A stretch of DNA of 64,000 bases from Oscarella lobularis (lineage: Eukaryota; Porifera; Homoscleromorpha; Homosclerophorida; Oscarellidae). Positions 60,771 through 64,000 of this stretch are shown here, in pieces (positions within the stretch are counted from its first letter, which is position 1; every line of letters starts with the position of its first letter). Made by a program: the position numbers and the translations under genes. A model generated the notes under the pieces. That model did no database searches and was not told the DNA's origin. It worked only from the letters and a program-made list of their open reading frames with translations. The stretch spans positions 2,914,001 to 2,978,000 of the forward strand of contig NC_089178.1 of NCBI RefSeq assembly GCF_947507565.1, written 5' to 3'.

Positions 60771-62419
60771 ATGTCGAGCTTCTTTCTGCCATCGAAACGA
60801 GGCAAAGGTCGAAAGCGACAATCGACCGCGACGAAAAAGGTACACTACCGACGGCAAGCCAAATTCGCGTCGAACCCGAGCTAAACGCAGGCACGAACGC
60901 CGAAACGAGCACGAGACGAGGACATTGGCAGCGATTCGGACGTCGCGAGGTAGAAAAAATCGTAGAAGGCTCGGATGCACTTCGATTCCGTCATGCCACG
61001 TGGCGTAGCGACGATGCGACGACGACGACGGCGCCAGCGGCTGCCGAAAGCGACGAAGAAACGGCTCAGGAGAAACGACTGCGTTTGACGAAGGAACTAC
61101 TCGATCAATTGGAGAAAGAAGAGCGAGACAAAGCGGAGGACGAAGAAGCGACTCGTGATTTGCTGGGAGATCGGCTCAAAGAGGATGTGGTAGGAGATCG
61201 AAAGGACTTGTATTGAATTTAGCAGAATAGGCGGTTGGAATTTTAGTTGGAGCAAAAGGGAAAATTGCAGAGAAAATTGGCTCTTCAGGTTAGTTAAATT
61301 AAATTAAATTCTACTTTAATTTATTGTGGATTTTAGTATGAAAAGCCAGATCCTGCACATTTTAAGTGGCTTCGAGGTCACCGACTTTCTGTCACGTGTC
61401 TCGTTGTCACACCTGATGATAAATTTCTCTATACGGGATCAAAAGACAGTTCTATAATAAAATGTAAATTATTTTTACACTCGTCAAAGAAGAAAACGTC
61501 TAAGAATTACTGTTTAGGGAATCTAGATACGTTCAAAAAGGAATCCGTTGTTACGTCGTTTTCGAGGAAAGTAAAGAAGACAAAGCAAAGCAGACGACAC
61601 GAAGGCCACATTCTCTGCTTGGCAATGAGTTCGGATGGAAAGTTCTTGGTGCGTCCAGAAAGTGCAGAGGCGCGCATCTCTCTAATCTTATCAGCATCTG
61701 TCAGGCGAGCGGTGCAAGAGATAACCTCGTTCTTGTTTGGGACGTTGAAACCGATGCGTGGTTGCACACTTTTCAGGGACACCGCGACGCCGTTTCTGTA
61801 TTGCTTTCTCACCGTGGAGTCCTTTTTGGTTGTGACTTTTTTTCGTTGCGTAGGGTCTGGCCTTTCGAATGGCAAGTCATCAGCTGTTTAGCTGTTCTCA
61901 CGATCGAACTGTTAAGATCTGGAATCTCGACGAAATGGCGTATGTGGAGACTCTGTGCGTGAGAATTTGGACTTGAAATGCGGTTTCTTCTGTATGCGTT
62001 TCTCTCTGTGTTTCAGGTTCGGTCATCAAGACGCCGTGACGGGGATTGACAGTTTGCTGCGCGAGCGAGCCGTCACCTGCGGGAACGATCGAACAGTTAG
62101 AGTGTGGAAAGTCGTGGAAGAATCTCAACTCGTCTTTCACGGACACAAGTAAGCAACGCACGGGGAAGGAGGGGGGAAAGGCGTCAGATTTGATTCTACC
62201 ACAGGGCTTCGATTGACTGCATCAAACAGATAAACGAAGATCACTTTATTTCAGGATCTCAAGACGGGTAAGATAAAAAAAAACGATGTAAATTACTCTA
62301 CTTGAATTTGTTTTTGGTTTTAGATCAATCGCCTTGTGGAATTTGACTAAGAAAAAGCCGGCTGTTCTTGTGCCTAATGCCCACGGCGTGTCTCCCTACT
62401 ATTCTCACCAAAACAAAGA

Positions 62420-62462
<43 letters not shown>

Positions 62463-62934
62463 GAACCGGTAAATGGAACGATCTCGATGTTTAGAGCCCT
62501 TACTGGCAGCAAAGATCAAGCAACGGGGAATTGTGAGGAAACAGCGTTTCAAGAAGATGCGGTGAAGAATAAGGAAGCGTGGATCACTTCCGTGTCGGCG
62601 ATACCCAACAGTGATCTCGTCGTTTCTGGTAAGTGAAACTTCCCGTGGGGGAGTTGTGACGAGACTTCTACGTCGTTTATTCAGCTGGTCTTGCAGGGTC
62701 GTCTGACGCTCGACTTCGCTTTTGGATATGCGGTGAAAAGTTCAAATCGCTTACGGAACTCTTTACCGTTCCGATAACTGGATTCGTCAATTCTATGGCG
62801 TTTTCTCATAAAGGCAACTTCCTAGCGCTTGGAATCGGACAGGAGCATAAACTGGGTAGATGGTGGCGACAGAAAGAAGCGAAAAACGGCATCTGCATCG
62901 TTCCATTGACTAAACGCATTGCTACCATGCACTA
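60771..62934 (+). CDS. RRP9: RRP9, U3 snoRNP-specific WD40 protein (U3-55K)
   Basis: Component of the U3 snoRNP needed for 18S rRNA processing in the nucleolus. ATG at 60771: MSSFFLPSKRGKGRKRQS, a basic nuclear-type N-terminus; exon 2 KRARDEDIGSDSDV; then ESDEETAQEKRLRLTKELLD and DLLGDRLKEDV. WD repeats follow: HFKWLRGHRLSVTCLVVTPD, LYTGSKDSSIIKW, RRHEGHILCLAMSSDGKFL, HTFQGHRDAV, ASHQLFSCSHDRTVKIWNLD, ETLFGHQDAVTGIDSLLRER, TVRVWKVVEESQLVFHGHKA, FISGSQDGSIALWNLTKKKP, ITSVSAIPNSDLVVSG, FVNSMAFSHKGNFLALGIGQ and EHKLGRWWRQKEAKNGICIV. Stop TAG 62932-62934. An in-frame (ACT)14 run at 62421-62462 puts 14 threonines in a loop after WNLTKKKP, absent in relatives. The preceding SelO exon is in the same frame with no stop between. 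Confidence 0.94.
62421..62462 (+). repeat. (ACT)14 exonic microsatellite in RRP9
   Basis: Fourteen pure ACT triplets in frame encode a poly-Thr tract between WD repeats of RRP9. A pure repeat predicts length variation between alleles. Confidence 0.92.
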
Positions 62935-63039
62935 GTCTACTAGCGCACATGTACACAAGTTCAGCCAAATAGTTGCTACATAATAATGTCTACTTCTACA
63001 AATAGGAGAGATTTCGTCTCACGAGACGCTAACTGGATC

Positions 63040-64000
63040 CTACACTTTACATTCCCACACGCGTATCCTGCATTTTACCGTCGTTATCTTTGACGAGACG
63101 GTCTCCGTCAGATAGCACGTGCACTTGTACGTTGAAATTTGCGCTCCGTTCATCTCAACGTCGAGACGACTCATAGTTTGTCCGCTCTCGCCGAGGCAGA
63201 CAATACCAGTGGTCGTGTAGCCCTATACTCAAAAGAACGGTGTTGAAGTATTAGAGTCCGTCAGTCAAGTTCTGTTACCTGTGTCGGAGCCTGTGATGTA
63301 TCGCAAGTAACCGCTGTAGACCGCGCTACTGAACATGCACTTGTGCTAGTTATACAACTACTGAATCCAGGTCCCTGTGCTCCCGGGGGCCCCGCGTCTC
63401 CCTGGTCTCCCTGGTCTCCCTGGTCTCCCTTGTCTCCTTTGTCGCCCTCAGGACCAGGCGGGCCACGGGGGCCTTGCTGCTTTTTCACATTATCAATCTA
63501 ACAAAAATTCGATTGTTCATTATTTTTACTTCCGCAAACATATAGAATGGAGACATTCACCCTTTGACTGAGAGTTGCATTGAGCGCGTTGACTTGTCTC
63601 GCTTGAATGGCAAACATCTACAAAGAAGAAACAAAATCAAAAAGGAAACGTAAAGACAATATACACCAACCTCGTCAAATGTTGACCACAGTGCACTAAT
63701 ATTCGACTCAATGATATCTGTTACCTAAGAGACATAGAAGCCATACCAATCATGCCCCACCCTGAATTCCTCAGTGTGTACCGTCGCCAAAGGAAATGGG
63801 CCAGTCAACAGTTGTGGCGGCGACGTCGGCGCGTCTAAAAAAGTGGAGAATTGCGCTCCCAAACTACGTAGATATAAATGGAAATAGTACCCGTTTGAGT
63901 TCCCGTTAGAGCCCCCGCTTGAACGGTTGGCGGACACGTTCTATCGCACGTGTCATCTTCGAGTAGCAGTTTGATAGACAGCCCTAACGCCGCGCCGCTC
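63040..64000 (-). CDS. Collagen-like type II membrane or secreted protein (5' partial)
   Basis: The gene enters the window from the right. Exons from N to [21 protein letters not shown] with [13 protein letters not shown] (about 64000-63895; the hydrophobic start may be the end of a signal anchor), [20 protein letters not shown] (about 63835), [18 protein letters not shown] (about 63725), a short helical exon [20 protein letters not shown], a collagen stretch of about 12 Gly-X-Y triplets ([20 protein letters not shown], about 63480-63370), then a C-terminal domain with [40 protein letters not shown] and [20 protein letters not shown], stop TAG 63040-63042. A short helix before the triplets is common in trimerising scavenger-receptor-like and collectin-like proteins. 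I do not recognise the Cys-rich C-terminal domain. Ligand unknown. Confidence 0.72.

Overview
The window is nuclear DNA from an intron-rich animal with a compact genome. Introns are mostly 40-120 bp with GT...AG ends, and about 24 protein genes sit in 64 kb, often only 50-250 bp apart. The gene set is metazoan: GON-domain ADAMTS proteases, a novel-type PKC, a class I PI3K catalytic subunit, DMTF1, a cation-dependent mannose-6-phosphate receptor and TMEM144. It is combined with families known from Dictyostelium and basal lineages (protein DD3-3). Short introns, DD3-3 genes and animal signalling genes together suggest a sponge, perhaps a homoscleromorph; the taxon is an inference.

Left part (1-13 kb): two tandem ADAMTS genes that both end in a GON domain. 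The first (5' end outside the window) has lost the catalytic Glu and two of three zinc-binding His. The second is an intact ADAMTS9/20/GON-1-like protease with 12 thrombospondin repeats. From 13.0 to 15.4 kb I see no gene, only fold-back and duplicated repeats.

Middle (15.4-34 kb): NAA10, a SHIPPO-repeat axonemal-type protein, a pentatricopeptide protein, TMEM144, an M6PR-like receptor, a TPR protein like the ribosome assembly chaperone Acl4, NDUFB11, TMEM232, RPL18A, an unrecognised coiled-coil gene and a class I aminotransferase. Several pairs are head to head across very short shared promoters.

Right part (34-64 kb): a divergent pair of DD3-3 paralogues (one membrane-anchored, one secreted), then DMTF1, novel PKC, LSM8, an ARF GTPase, class I PI3K and a secreted LigB-type extradiol dioxygenase. 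Next is the 5' part of selenoprotein O, whose first intron carries a 4 kb minisatellite of about 25 bp units. The SelO homology stops abruptly and its reading frame runs, without a stop, into RRP9 (U3 snoRNP WD40 protein). The window ends inside a collagen-like type II membrane protein gene.

No bacterial, phage, CRISPR or RNA-gene features were found. Exon boundaries were inferred by eye from splice signals and protein similarity, so individual exon ends may be off even where the gene call is secure. The most notable observations are the ADAMTS pseudoprotease next to its active paralogue, four GC-AG introns in this pair, the truncated SelO reading into RRP9, the minisatellite with higher-order structure, and the DD3-3 pair.
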